Source: Erythrobacter insulae (GTDB lineage: Bacteria > Pseudomonadota > Alphaproteobacteria > Sphingomonadales > Sphingomonadaceae). Taken from it: 64,000 bases of DNA. Location: contig NZ_VHJK01000001.1 in the NCBI RefSeq assembly GCF_007004095.1, positions 372,001 through 436,000 on the forward strand, written 5' to 3'. The translations under genes were made by a program, and so were the position numbers. Position 1 is the first letter of the stretch. The number at the start of each line of letters is the position of its first letter. Below the pieces are notes generated by a model that saw nothing but the letters and a program-made list of their open reading frames with translations, did no database searches and was not told where the DNA came from. Below are positions 36,257-43,777 of the stretch, in pieces.

Positions 36257-37258
36257 ATGCTTGATCAACCCGCAGGTCCAACTCTGCTCGGCTTTGACGT
36301 TATTCTCGTCGGGACCATTCTGGCCGGATTGGCTGCCTTTGCTGTGGTGCTCGCAATCTATGCGGCGGTCACAATCAAGGACCCAATGGCCAAACGCGTC
36401 AAAGCACTTGAAGCGCGGCGCGACGAATTGAAAGCAGGCGTTATCAGCGCCGGATCGAAGAAACGCACCAGTCTGGTCCGCAAGACCGACAAGACTGACC
36501 GGATCAAAGAACACCTCAACAGCATGAAAGTGCTGCAACAGAGCCAGCTCGAAGTGATCCAGCAAAAACTGGCGCATGCAGGGTATCGCAACAAAGAGCT
36601 TGCCGTGTACATCATCGGCGCGCGGGCGATTTTGCCGGTCATCTTTGGCGGTCTCGGCTTTCTGGGCATTTATGTCATGGAAATGTTCCCGGACTGGGGC
36701 CCAATGACCCGTCTGGGCGCGCTGGCCATGATGCTGTTCCTGTCTTACAAAGGCCCGGAACTGTATCTGTCCAACACCGCATCAAAGCGCACCAAAGAGA
36801 TCCAGAAAGGCCTGCCGGATGCGCTCGATTTGCTGGTCATCTGTGCCGAAGCCGGTCTAACCGTCGATGCCGCATTTAACCGCGTGGCAAAGGAACTGGG
36901 CCGCGCTTATCCCGAGCTGGGTGACGAGTTCGCGCTCACGGCGATTGAACTTTCGTTCCTGAACGAGCGGCGCGATGCGTTTAACAATCTGTCTTACCGG
37001 GTCGATCTGGAAGCGGTCAAAGGCGTGGTAACCACCATGGTTCAAACCGAACGCTACGGTACACCATTGGCCAGCGCGCTGCGTGTTTTGTCGGCCGAAT
37101 TCCGTAATGAGCGGATGATGCGCGCCGAAGAAAAAGCCGCGCGTCTGCCCGCGATTATGACAGTCCCGCTGATCCTGTTCATTCTGCCGGTTCTGTTCAT
37201 CGTGATCCTCGGCCCTGCGGCCTGCTCGATCTCCGATGCTTTGATCAACAAAGAATAG
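36257..37258 (+). CDS. tadC: Tad inner-membrane platform protein TadC
   Basis: TadC is the second GspF-like platform subunit. The 333-residue protein has an N-terminal helix (IILVGTILAGLAAFAVVLAIYAAV), a basic linker and helices near residues 115-160. The T2SSF domain carries ALDLLVICAEAGLTVDAAFNRVA and ERYGTPLASALRVLSAEFRNERMMRAEEKA, and the last helix is VPLILFILPVLFIVILGP. GGGAGGAA stands ahead of the ATG. It ends the Tad run; a strong terminator follows 51 bases later, so no tadD, tadE/F or tadG is part of this transcript. Confidence 0.93.
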   Translation: MLDQPAGPTLLGFDVILVGTILAGLAAFAVVLAIYAAVTIKDPMAKRVKALEARRDELKAGVISAGSKKRTSLVRKTDKTDRIKEHLNSMKVLQQSQLEVIQQKLAHAGYRNKELAVYIIGARAILPVIFGGLGFLGIYVMEMFPDWGPMTRLGALAMMLFLSYKGPELYLSNTASKRTKEIQKGLPDALDLLVICAEAGLTVDAAFNRVAKELGRAYPELGDEFALTAIELSFLNERRDAFNNLSYRVDLEAVKGVVTTMVQTERYGTPLASALRVLSAEFRNERMMRAEEKAARLPAIMTVPLILFILPVLFIVILGPAACSISDALINKE

Positions 37259-37309
37259 ACACGGCGTAAAAGCCAACCCGAACAAACGGGGCTGTGCACA
37301 CCATAAAAT

Positions 37310-37345
37310 GGGCCGGTCAGGTATATTTGCCTGATCGGCCCTTTT
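37310..37345. terminator. Rho-independent terminator between tadC and marR
   Basis: GGGCCGGTCAGG (37310-37321) pairs over 12 bp with CCTGATCGGCCC (37330-37341), one G-T wobble, loop TATATTTG, then TTTT on the plus strand. On the minus strand ATTTTAT follows the stem, so it may end both convergent transcripts. Confidence 0.85.
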
Positions 37346-37346
37346 G

Positions 37347-37841
37347 CTATTCGGAAGATTGACCAAGGATGCCCGCGCGCGCGCGCATCCGGCTCAACAA
37401 TTCGCGGAACTGCGCGCGTTCTTCGGGTGCGAAACCTTCAAACAATTCCTGCTGTGTTGCGACCGCCAACGGCATGACCTCCTGATGGATTGCCATGCCC
37501 TCTCCGGTCAATTCCAGCAGGTGCGAACGCCCATCGCTTTCATTGGGAACACGCCGGATAAGCCCGCGCTCCTCCAACACTTTGCAGGCGCGGTTTACGG
37601 CAACCTTGTCCATCAAAGTCGCCTGGGTGAGCGCCTGCTGCGTCGCTGCCGCAGTCTCGCTATCACCCAGCACCGCCATGACCCGCCATTCGGGTATCTT
37701 GAGCGCAAAGCGTTTGCGATACCGTTCAGAGATCAGATCGCTGACAGCGTTGGAAGTGATCGAAAGCTGATAGGGAAGAAATTCGGCCAGCCGCCAGTCA
37801 TCCCGCGTCGGCTCAGAATTGTCGTTTGCAGTCGTGCTCAT
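37347..37841 (-). CDS. MarR-family transcriptional regulator
   Basis: The 164-residue protein has the winged-helix pattern of MarR: YRKRFALKIPEWRVMAVLGD, a recognition helix around QALTQATLMDKVAVNRACKVLEERGLIRR, and the wing PNESDGRSHLLELTGEGM. MarR dimers bind palindromes and usually repress until a ligand binds. It is last in the minus-strand beta-oxidation run and likely senses an acyl-CoA or aromatic-CoA type ligand, but this is inferred from position only. A 16-base inverted repeat overlaps its ribosome site. Confidence 0.9.
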   Translation of the reverse strand: MSTTANDNSEPTRDDWRLAEFLPYQLSITSNAVSDLISERYRKRFALKIPEWRVMAVLGDSETAAATQQALTQATLMDKVAVNRACKVLEERGLIRRVPNESDGRSHLLELTGEGMAIHQEVMPLAVATQQELFEGFAPEERAQFRELLSRMRARAGILGQSSE

Positions 37842-37847
37842 GCGAAA

Positions 37848-37863
37848 GGTTTCTCATGAAACC
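37848..37863. promoter_or_regulatory. Inverted repeat over the marR ribosome site
   Basis: GGTTTC and GAAACC are perfect 6-base arms around TCAT, beginning 7 bases upstream of the marR ATG. The position would suit autorepression. The short arms mean chance is possible. Confidence 0.35.
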
Positions 37864-37889
37864 AAACGCATTTGCAAGACCCCATGATC

Positions 37890-38762
37890 TTACTTGTACG
37901 CGCGCTCATCCCACCAGGGATAGAAATCGGGCATGTCTTCGCTGACTTTCGCGGGATATTGCGGGGGGCGTTTTTCGAGGAAACTGGCAATGCCTTCCTT
38001 CGCGTCGGCACCGCGCGAAAGACGATAGATTGCGCGGCTATCAATCTTGTGCGCCTCCATCGGATGGTCCGCGCTCATAAGGCGCCACATCATCGCGCGT
38101 GTCATCGCCACCGATACAGCCGAGGTATTCTGTGCGATCTCGCGGCCCAGCTCACGCGCAGCTTGCATCAGGCCGCCTTGCGGGTGGATTGATCGCACGA
38201 GACCGCCTGATTTGGCTTCTTCGGCATTAAATACGCGGCCCGAATAACACCATTCAAGCGCCTGAGAGATGCCGACGATCCGCGGCAGGAACCAGCTTGA
38301 TGCGGCCTCAGGCACAATCCCGCGCCGCGCAAAGACAAAGCCATAGCGCGCATTCTCGCTGGCCAGCCGGATATCCATCGCCAGCTGCATTGTCGCGCCA
38401 ACACCCACGGCCACACCGTTGCACGCCGAAATCAGCGGTTTTTTGCTTTCAAACAACCGCAAAGTGAGCAAGCCGCCGCCATCGCGGACACGCTCGTCAG
38501 ACAAATCATCAACCTGACTCGGGTCGGAGAATACGTGTCCCCCGCCCTCCGGTGTCAGGTCCGCTCCGGCGCAAAAGGCACGCTCGCCGCTGCCAGTAAA
38601 GATGACTGCGCGCACGTTATCATCCGCGTCGATATCATCCATCGCCGCTATAATTTCTGCACCCATCGTGCGCGTATAGGCATTCATCTTGTCCGGGCGA
38701 TTGAGGGTGATGGTCGCGATGCCATCGGCTTTCTCAACAACGATCTGAGTGTAATCGGTCAT
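37890..38762 (-). CDS. Enoyl-CoA hydratase/isomerase family protein
   Basis: Crotonases hydrate 2-enoyl-CoA in beta-oxidation. The 290-residue protein has the oxyanion-hole segments GERAFCAGADLTPEGGG and NGVAVGVGATMQLAMDIRLASENARYGFVFARRGIVPEAASSWFLPRIVG. The second catalytic glutamate of typical hydratases is in the PEAA stretch, and the first position is not the usual E. It ends with EKRPPQYPAKVSEDMPDFYPWW. Loss of one glutamate is common among isomerases and thioesterase-like members, so the reaction is not certain. It lies in the operon with thiolase and two dehydrogenases. Confidence 0.88.
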   Translation of the reverse strand: MTDYTQIVVEKADGIATITLNRPDKMNAYTRTMGAEIIAAMDDIDADDNVRAVIFTGSGERAFCAGADLTPEGGGHVFSDPSQVDDLSDERVRDGGGLLTLRLFESKKPLISACNGVAVGVGATMQLAMDIRLASENARYGFVFARRGIVPEAASSWFLPRIVGISQALEWCYSGRVFNAEEAKSGGLVRSIHPQGGLMQAARELGREIAQNTSAVSVAMTRAMMWRLMSADHPMEAHKIDSRAIYRLSRGADAKEGIASFLEKRPPQYPAKVSEDMPDFYPWWDERAYK

Positions 38763-38797
38763 GTTCTTCTTTCCTCAATCGCCCGCGGCAGATGGTT

Positions 38798-39928
38798 TTA
38801 TGAAAGCGCGACGTGGCGCTTCATGTGGTGATCGACATTGCCGAATTCGTTTTCGAAAATCGTCAACCGCTTGAAATAGTGGCCGATCGCATATTCATCG
38901 GTCACGCCGTTGCCGCCGTGGATCTGCACAGCTTCCTGACCGACCAGACGCGCTGCCTGCCCCACGCCCACCTTGGCGGCGGAAACGGTGCGTTTGCGCT
39001 CTTTGTCGTCCGTGCCAAGTTTGAGCGTCGCGAGGTAGGTCAGCGAAACCGACGTTTCATAGGCCGTGTACATATCGACCATACGGTGCTGGAGCACCTG
39101 AAACTTGCCGATTGGCACGCCAAACTGTTTGCGCTGTTTCGAATATTCGACCGTCTGCGCATGGGCGACCTTCATTGCGCCGCAGGCCTCTGCACAAAGC
39201 GCGGCGATTGCCTCGTCAGCCACCTTTTCGATCAACGGCAGCGCCGCCCCCTCTTCCCCGATCAGAGCATCAGGGAGAACCGCGACATTTTCGAAATACA
39301 CTTCCGAAGCGCGGCGGCCATCGACCGTTTCATAATCGCGGGTGACAACCCCGTCGCTGGACTTGTCGATGATGAAAACACTGATGCCCTGCGCATCGCG
39401 CTGGTCACCTGATGTGCGCGCGGTGACGACCAGATGGCTCGCCCAAGGCGCGCCGATCACAACGGCCTTGTGCCCGTTCAGGACAAAGGCATCGCCATCT
39501 TTTTTCGCGGTCGTTGTCAGGTTAGCGTAATCGCCTCGGCCCTGCGGTTCGGCATAGGCAAAGGCGAAAACACGCTCGCCGCTGATGATTGCGGCCAGAT
39601 GGTCTTCTTTCTGGGCCTCGGTGCCAGCGTGTTTAAGGAACCCGCCAGCGCATACGACAGTCGGCACGAACGGTTCGACCACCAGCCCTTTGCCGAATTC
39701 TTCCATGATCACCATGGAATCAATCGCGCCGCCGCCAAAGCCGCCATCGTCTTCGCTAAACGGCATCCCAAGGATACCGAGCTCTGCCAGCTGCGCCCAC
39801 ACTTCGGGACGCCATCCGGCTTCGCTTTCAATCGCTTTACGGCGCGTTTCCCAGTCATATTGCTCGCGCACCATGCGCGACAATCCGTCACGCACCATTT
39901 CCTGTTCTTCGGTGAAGTTAAAATCCAC
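38798..39928 (-). CDS. Acyl-CoA dehydrogenase, small-subunit type
   Basis: The 376-residue flavoprotein starts MDFNFTEEQEMVRDGLSRMV. It has FAYAEPQGRGDYANLTTTA in the FAD/substrate region, RKQFGVPIGKFQVLQHRMVDMY, and AVQIHGGNGVTDEYAIGHYFKRLT. Its ending FENEFGNVDHHMKRH resembles the small subunits of PimC/PimD-type heteromeric enzymes. It is adjacent to a second acyl-CoA dehydrogenase (31 bases between), suggesting an alpha-beta complex that acts on a bulky or dicarboxylic acyl-CoA. GAGAGGAAA is its ribosome site. Confidence 0.9.
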   Translation of the reverse strand: MDFNFTEEQEMVRDGLSRMVREQYDWETRRKAIESEAGWRPEVWAQLAELGILGMPFSEDDGGFGGGAIDSMVIMEEFGKGLVVEPFVPTVVCAGGFLKHAGTEAQKEDHLAAIISGERVFAFAYAEPQGRGDYANLTTTAKKDGDAFVLNGHKAVVIGAPWASHLVVTARTSGDQRDAQGISVFIIDKSSDGVVTRDYETVDGRRASEVYFENVAVLPDALIGEEGAALPLIEKVADEAIAALCAEACGAMKVAHAQTVEYSKQRKQFGVPIGKFQVLQHRMVDMYTAYETSVSLTYLATLKLGTDDKERKRTVSAAKVGVGQAARLVGQEAVQIHGGNGVTDEYAIGHYFKRLTIFENEFGNVDHHMKRHVALS

Positions 39929-39959
39929 GTCTGTTTCCTCTCAGTCTCTCTCGGTGCCG

Positions 39960-41168
39960 TTAGAGGCCGAGGATCATTTTCGTGATGATGTTACGCTGGA
40001 TCTCGTTTGACCCGCCATAGATCGAGGTCTTGCGCATATTGAAATACGTCGCTGCCGAATGGTGCGCGTAATCGGGGCCGATGGGGTACTGGTTCGATCC
40101 CTCATCCCCGGACAGGCCCGCAATGTTGCCATAATACGGCGTGCCATAACTGCCGACCGCTTCCAGCGTCAGTTCGGTCAGACGCTGCTGGATTTCGGTG
40201 CCCTTGATCTTGAGGATCGAGCTTTCCGGTCCCGGACCCTTGCCCGCCTGTTCGCCTGCCAGCGTGCGCAGCTCGGTAATTTCAAGCGCGGCGAGATCGA
40301 TTTCAAGCTGGCTGACTTTGCGTGCAAAATCGAAATCGTTGATCAACGGCTCGCCATCGAGAAGTTCCTCGCCCGCGATCTCGCGCAGACGCTCTACCCC
40401 GCGTTTGGAACGGGCAACACCGGCAATCCCGCTGCGCTCATGCGCAAGCAGGAATTTGGCATAAGTCCACCCCTTGTTCTCTTCGCCAACAAGGTTTTCG
40501 ACCGGAACACGAACATCGGTGAGCCACGTTTCGTTGACTTCGTGCCCGCCATCCAGAAGTTTGATCGGCTTCACTTCGACGCCCGGCGTCTTCATGTCGA
40601 TCAGGATAAAACTGATGCCTTCCTGCGGCTTGGCGGCATCGGGAGCGGTGCGGCACAGGAAAAAGCCCCAATCGGCATATTGCGCCAAAGTCGTCCATGT
40701 CTTTTGCCCGTTGATCACATAGTGATCGCCATCGCGCACAGCGGTGGTTTTCAACGAGGCAAGATCAGACCCTGCGCCCGGCTCTGAATAGCCCTGACAC
40801 CACCATGTTTCGCCGCTGCGAATACCGGGAAGGTGCTGAGCTTTCTGTTCTTCATTGCCAAAGGTGTAGATCACCGGACCAACCATCGACACACCGAACG
40901 GAAGCGGCATCAGCGCGTTGACGCGCGCATTTTCTTCGGACCAGATATAGCGCTGCGTCGGGGTCCACCCGGTGCCGCCATATTGTTCCGGCCACGCTGG
41001 AACAGACCAGCCCTTTTCACCGAGAACTTTGTGCCAGGCGACGAAATCCTCGCGCGACAGGTCTTCTCGCATTCCGGTATCGCCGAGATGCTTGGGATAG
41101 TTCGCTTCGATAAACGTGCGGACTTCCTCGCGGAACGCCAATTCTTCGGGCGTGAATTCAAGGTTCAT
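39960..41168 (-). CDS. Acyl-CoA dehydrogenase, large-subunit type
   Basis: The 402-residue flavoprotein starts MNLEFTPEELAFREEVRTFI. It has WCQGYSEPGAGSDLASLKTTA with the FAD-binding S/T motif, NGQKTWTTLAQYADW, and the ending TSIYGGSNEIQRNIITKMILGL. The glutamate used as catalytic base by the medium-chain family (IYEG) is Gly here, as in several large subunits of heteromeric dehydrogenases such as the PimC type. The pairing with the next gene supports a two-subunit enzyme. The substrate is unknown. Confidence 0.9.
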   Translation of the reverse strand: MNLEFTPEELAFREEVRTFIEANYPKHLGDTGMREDLSREDFVAWHKVLGEKGWSVPAWPEQYGGTGWTPTQRYIWSEENARVNALMPLPFGVSMVGPVIYTFGNEEQKAQHLPGIRSGETWWCQGYSEPGAGSDLASLKTTAVRDGDHYVINGQKTWTTLAQYADWGFFLCRTAPDAAKPQEGISFILIDMKTPGVEVKPIKLLDGGHEVNETWLTDVRVPVENLVGEENKGWTYAKFLLAHERSGIAGVARSKRGVERLREIAGEELLDGEPLINDFDFARKVSQLEIDLAALEITELRTLAGEQAGKGPGPESSILKIKGTEIQQRLTELTLEAVGSYGTPYYGNIAGLSGDEGSNQYPIGPDYAHHSAATYFNMRKTSIYGGSNEIQRNIITKMILGL

Positions 41169-41194
41169 GGTGGTCCTCTCCTAGGAAACGTGGT

Positions 41195-41212
41195 TGCTTG
41201 ATTGCTCAAGCA
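41195..41212. promoter_or_regulatory. Inverted repeat upstream of the large acyl-CoA dehydrogenase
   Basis: TGCTTGA and TCAAGCA are perfect 7-base arms around TTGC, 27 bases upstream of the ATG at 41168, in a 156-base gap inside the beta-oxidation run. It may be an operator for an internal promoter. Confidence 0.35.
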
Positions 41213-41324
41213 GATTCGGTGCGTGCGGCGTCTTGGATGCACGAATTGAACCGCTACCGCCGGTATTAGCAACCCGGACAGCAGCGGTTCTGATCAAATC
41301 AACGCCTGTTATCAATGCCCCTTA

Positions 41325-42110
41325 TCAACGGGGTGCCATGCGGATCGCACCGTCAAGACGCACATCTTCGCCGTTGAAATAGCCGGTTTCGATCATGCAC
41401 ATGGCGAGCTTTGCATATTCTTCAGGTTTGCCGAGCCGTTTCGGGAACGGGACCGATGCGGCCAGCGCCTCTTTAACTTGCGGCGGAGCTGCATTCATCA
41501 GCGGAGTTTCAAAGATACCTGGCAAGATGGTGTTTACGCGGATGCCTTCGCGCATCAGATCGCGCGCAATCGGAAGCGTCATGCCAACAACGCCGCCTTT
41601 TGATGCCGAATATGCCGCTTGGCCGATCTGACCGTCTTCGGCAGCGACCGAAGCAGTGTTGACCATCGCGCCGCGTGCGCCTTCTTCGTTGATGGGGTCG
41701 AGCGTCATCATGCCAGCCGCCGATTTGGCGATACAGCGGAATGTGCCGATCAGGTTCACCTGAATAACGAAATCGAACGCCGAGATGGGGAAATGCTTGA
41801 TTTCGCCTGATTGTTTATCGCGGCTGGCCGTTTTGATTGCGTTGCCGATACCGGCGCAGTTCACAAGGATGCGCTCTTGACCGTGCGCTTCGCGCGCTTT
41901 TGCAAAACCGGCATCCACGTCGTCATCGCTGGTCACATTGACCTTGCAGAACACCCCGCCAATCTCGGCGGCCATGGCTTCGCCCTTTTCTTCGTTCATG
42001 TCGAAAATGGCAACTTTTGCGCCTTTTGCAGCCAGCGCGCGCGCTGTTGCCGCGCCAAGGCCCGATGCGCCGCCAGTGACAACGGCTGGTGTGTTTGCAG
42101 ATACTTCCAT
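41325..42110 (-). CDS. Short-chain dehydrogenase, 3-hydroxyacyl-CoA dehydrogenase type II-like
   Basis: The 261-residue protein has the SDR cofactor motif VVTGGASGLGAATARALAAKG, NCAGIGNA, and the catalytic Ser-Tyr-Lys in NTASVAAEDGQIGQAAYSASKGG. The substrate-side ending PGIFETPLMNAAPPQVKEALAASVPFPKRLG is characteristic of the HSD17B10/type II 3-hydroxyacyl-CoA dehydrogenases. This fits the third step of beta-oxidation, between the hydratase and thiolase of the same operon. It lies 64 bases after the thiolase. Confidence 0.92.
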   Translation of the reverse strand: MEVSANTPAVVTGGASGLGAATARALAAKGAKVAIFDMNEEKGEAMAAEIGGVFCKVNVTSDDDVDAGFAKAREAHGQERILVNCAGIGNAIKTASRDKQSGEIKHFPISAFDFVIQVNLIGTFRCIAKSAAGMMTLDPINEEGARGAMVNTASVAAEDGQIGQAAYSASKGGVVGMTLPIARDLMREGIRVNTILPGIFETPLMNAAPPQVKEALAASVPFPKRLGKPEEYAKLAMCMIETGYFNGEDVRLDGAIRMAPR

Positions 42111-42174
42111 GGGGTATTCCTCTCAGATTTCAGGGTAATTCTGGTGGCCGCAGCGCCGGTAAACGCCAATACGC

Positions 42175-43347
42175 CTACAGCGATTCAACGATGGTGACAT
42201 TGGCAACTCCGCCGCCCTCACACATCGTTTGCAGTCCGTACTTCTTGCCATGACGCTTAAGCCCGTGGACCAAAGTCGCCATCAATTTCGTGCCGGACGC
42301 GCCCAGCGGATGACCTAGCGCGATCGCCCCGCCATGCACATTGAGCTTTTCCGGATCTGCACCTGTATGCTTAAGCCATGCCATCGGCACCGGCGCGAAT
42401 GCTTCATTCACTTCATACAGATCAATATCGTCAATTTTGAGGCCCGCGCGTTCAAGCGCCCTGTCCGTCGCGAACAATGGCTCTTCAAGCATGATGACGG
42501 GATCGCCCGCTGTGACCGTCAGATTGTGGATGCGGGCCATCGGAGTGAGATTGTACTTTTTAAGCGCGGCTTCGGAAACCACGAGCAACGCCGATGAACC
42601 ATCGCAAATCTGGCTGGCGCTTGCAGCTGTGACCTTGCCGTCAGGGGCAATCAGTTTGACACCGGCGATACCTTCTAGTGTGGCGTCAAAACGGATGCCT
42701 TCATCAACCGTGTGCATCTCGGTGCCCTCGGCGGTTTCGATCTCGATCGGTAGGATTTCGTTCGCAAACGCTCCGGATTCTGTCGCCGCGATCGCGCGCT
42801 TGTGGCTCTCAAACGCAAAAGCATCGAGCTGATCCTTGGAAAAGCCATGCTTGTTGGCGATCATTTCCGCGCCCATGAACTGGCTGAATTGAACACCCGG
42901 ATATTTGGCTTTGACGCCGGGTGACATATAATTGCCCAGACCTTCTTTCATATGAAGCGTCATATTGGTGCCCATGGGCACGCGGGTCATGCTCTCGACC
43001 CCGCTCGCAATCACCACATCCTGAGTCCCGCTCATTACAGCCTGAGCAGCGAACTGAATTGCCTGCTGCGATGATCCGCATTGGCGATCAATCGAAACAG
43101 CCGGTGTGGATTGCGGAAGCAATTTGGACGCAAGAACACCCATGCGCCCGATTTGACCAGCCTGTTCACCAGCCTGACTGACGCAGCCCGTCACGACATC
43201 ATCAACTGCGCTGGGATCGATCCCACTGCGTTCGACCACGGCATCAAGTGATTTGGCGAGCAGATCGACAGGATGGATTCCGGCCAGACGACCACCGCGG
43301 CGGCCTCCGGCTGTGCGAACGGCGTCAACGATATAGGCGGTAGCCAT
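42175..43347 (-). CDS. Acetyl-CoA C-acyltransferase (thiolase)
   Basis: Thiolase splits 3-ketoacyl-CoA with CoA. The 390-residue protein begins MATAYIVDAVRTAGGRRGGR. The nucleophilic cysteine is in SIDRQCGSSQQA (Cys90), followed by the NEAFAPV loop, GGAIALGHPLGASGTKL with the catalytic histidine, and the C-terminal MCEGGGVANVTIVE where the second cysteine is in TMCEGGG. The start ATG 43347 is preceded by GAGAGGAAA; a longer frame upstream has no family residues. It heads the beta-oxidation operon. Confidence 0.94.
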   Translation of the reverse strand: MATAYIVDAVRTAGGRRGGRLAGIHPVDLLAKSLDAVVERSGIDPSAVDDVVTGCVSQAGEQAGQIGRMGVLASKLLPQSTPAVSIDRQCGSSQQAIQFAAQAVMSGTQDVVIASGVESMTRVPMGTNMTLHMKEGLGNYMSPGVKAKYPGVQFSQFMGAEMIANKHGFSKDQLDAFAFESHKRAIAATESGAFANEILPIEIETAEGTEMHTVDEGIRFDATLEGIAGVKLIAPDGKVTAASASQICDGSSALLVVSEAALKKYNLTPMARIHNLTVTAGDPVIMLEEPLFATDRALERAGLKIDDIDLYEVNEAFAPVPMAWLKHTGADPEKLNVHGGAIALGHPLGASGTKLMATLVHGLKRHGKKYGLQTMCEGGGVANVTIVESL

Positions 43348-43777
43348 CAGGGGTTTCCTCTCACGTAAAGTTGCTGTTTGCCACTGACTATGGGAGCACG
43401 AAGCCGGAATCAAGCGCACAAATATCGGAATGCCATCGCGCGGCGGCGATTGCGCGCGTAACGGATGAAACCAAGGCATCTATATCTACAGAGCGCCTCC
43501 AATTGAGCCTCAAACCCCCGGTTTCGAGGCTCACATTGCCGCCTCCAGGGCGCAAATAATGCGAAAACCGCGCTTGATCGCAGACTTTGCCGCGCAATTT
43601 TCCGACCGATTTTTTGAAAGAATTGCGCCCCTACGCACGATAATGTTGCATTTGCGCTACGATCTGGGGGGTCTTGTCAGCAAATTTCATCGAACCCTGC
43701 GACTAAGGTTGCAACCCTTGCCCGTCATTGCTTTTAGGGGGATCGCTAAAGATTTAGCTTCACTAGGGGACTATTAG
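43348..43777. other. 430-base divergent intergenic region, thiolase and TonB-dependent receptor
   Basis: No supported gene is seen. It holds a 28-base hairpin (43505-43532), a weak promoter-like TTGAAA (43614-43619) with GATAAT (43639-43644) at a 19-base spacing toward the receptor, and a leader of about 130 bases. I looked for cobalamin, thiamine and other common riboswitch cores and did not recognise one. Confidence 0.6.
43505..43532. promoter_or_regulatory. Hairpin in the thiolase/TonB-receptor gap
   Basis: GAGCCTC-AAACC (43505-43516) pairs with GGTTT-C-GAGGCTC (43520-43532), a 12-bp stem with one bulged C and a CCC loop. There is no T run on either strand, so it is more likely an operator or RNA structure than a terminator. 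Confidence 0.45.

Noticed and set aside
43614..43644. Sigma-70 promoter TTGAAA ... GATAAT before the TonB receptor
   Set aside because: The spacing is 19 bases and the -35 is imperfect. It is mentioned in the intergenic entry but not listed as a promoter.
43348..43777. Riboswitch in the leader of the TonB-dependent receptor
   Set aside because: No cobalamin-box or other conserved aptamer core could be recognised.
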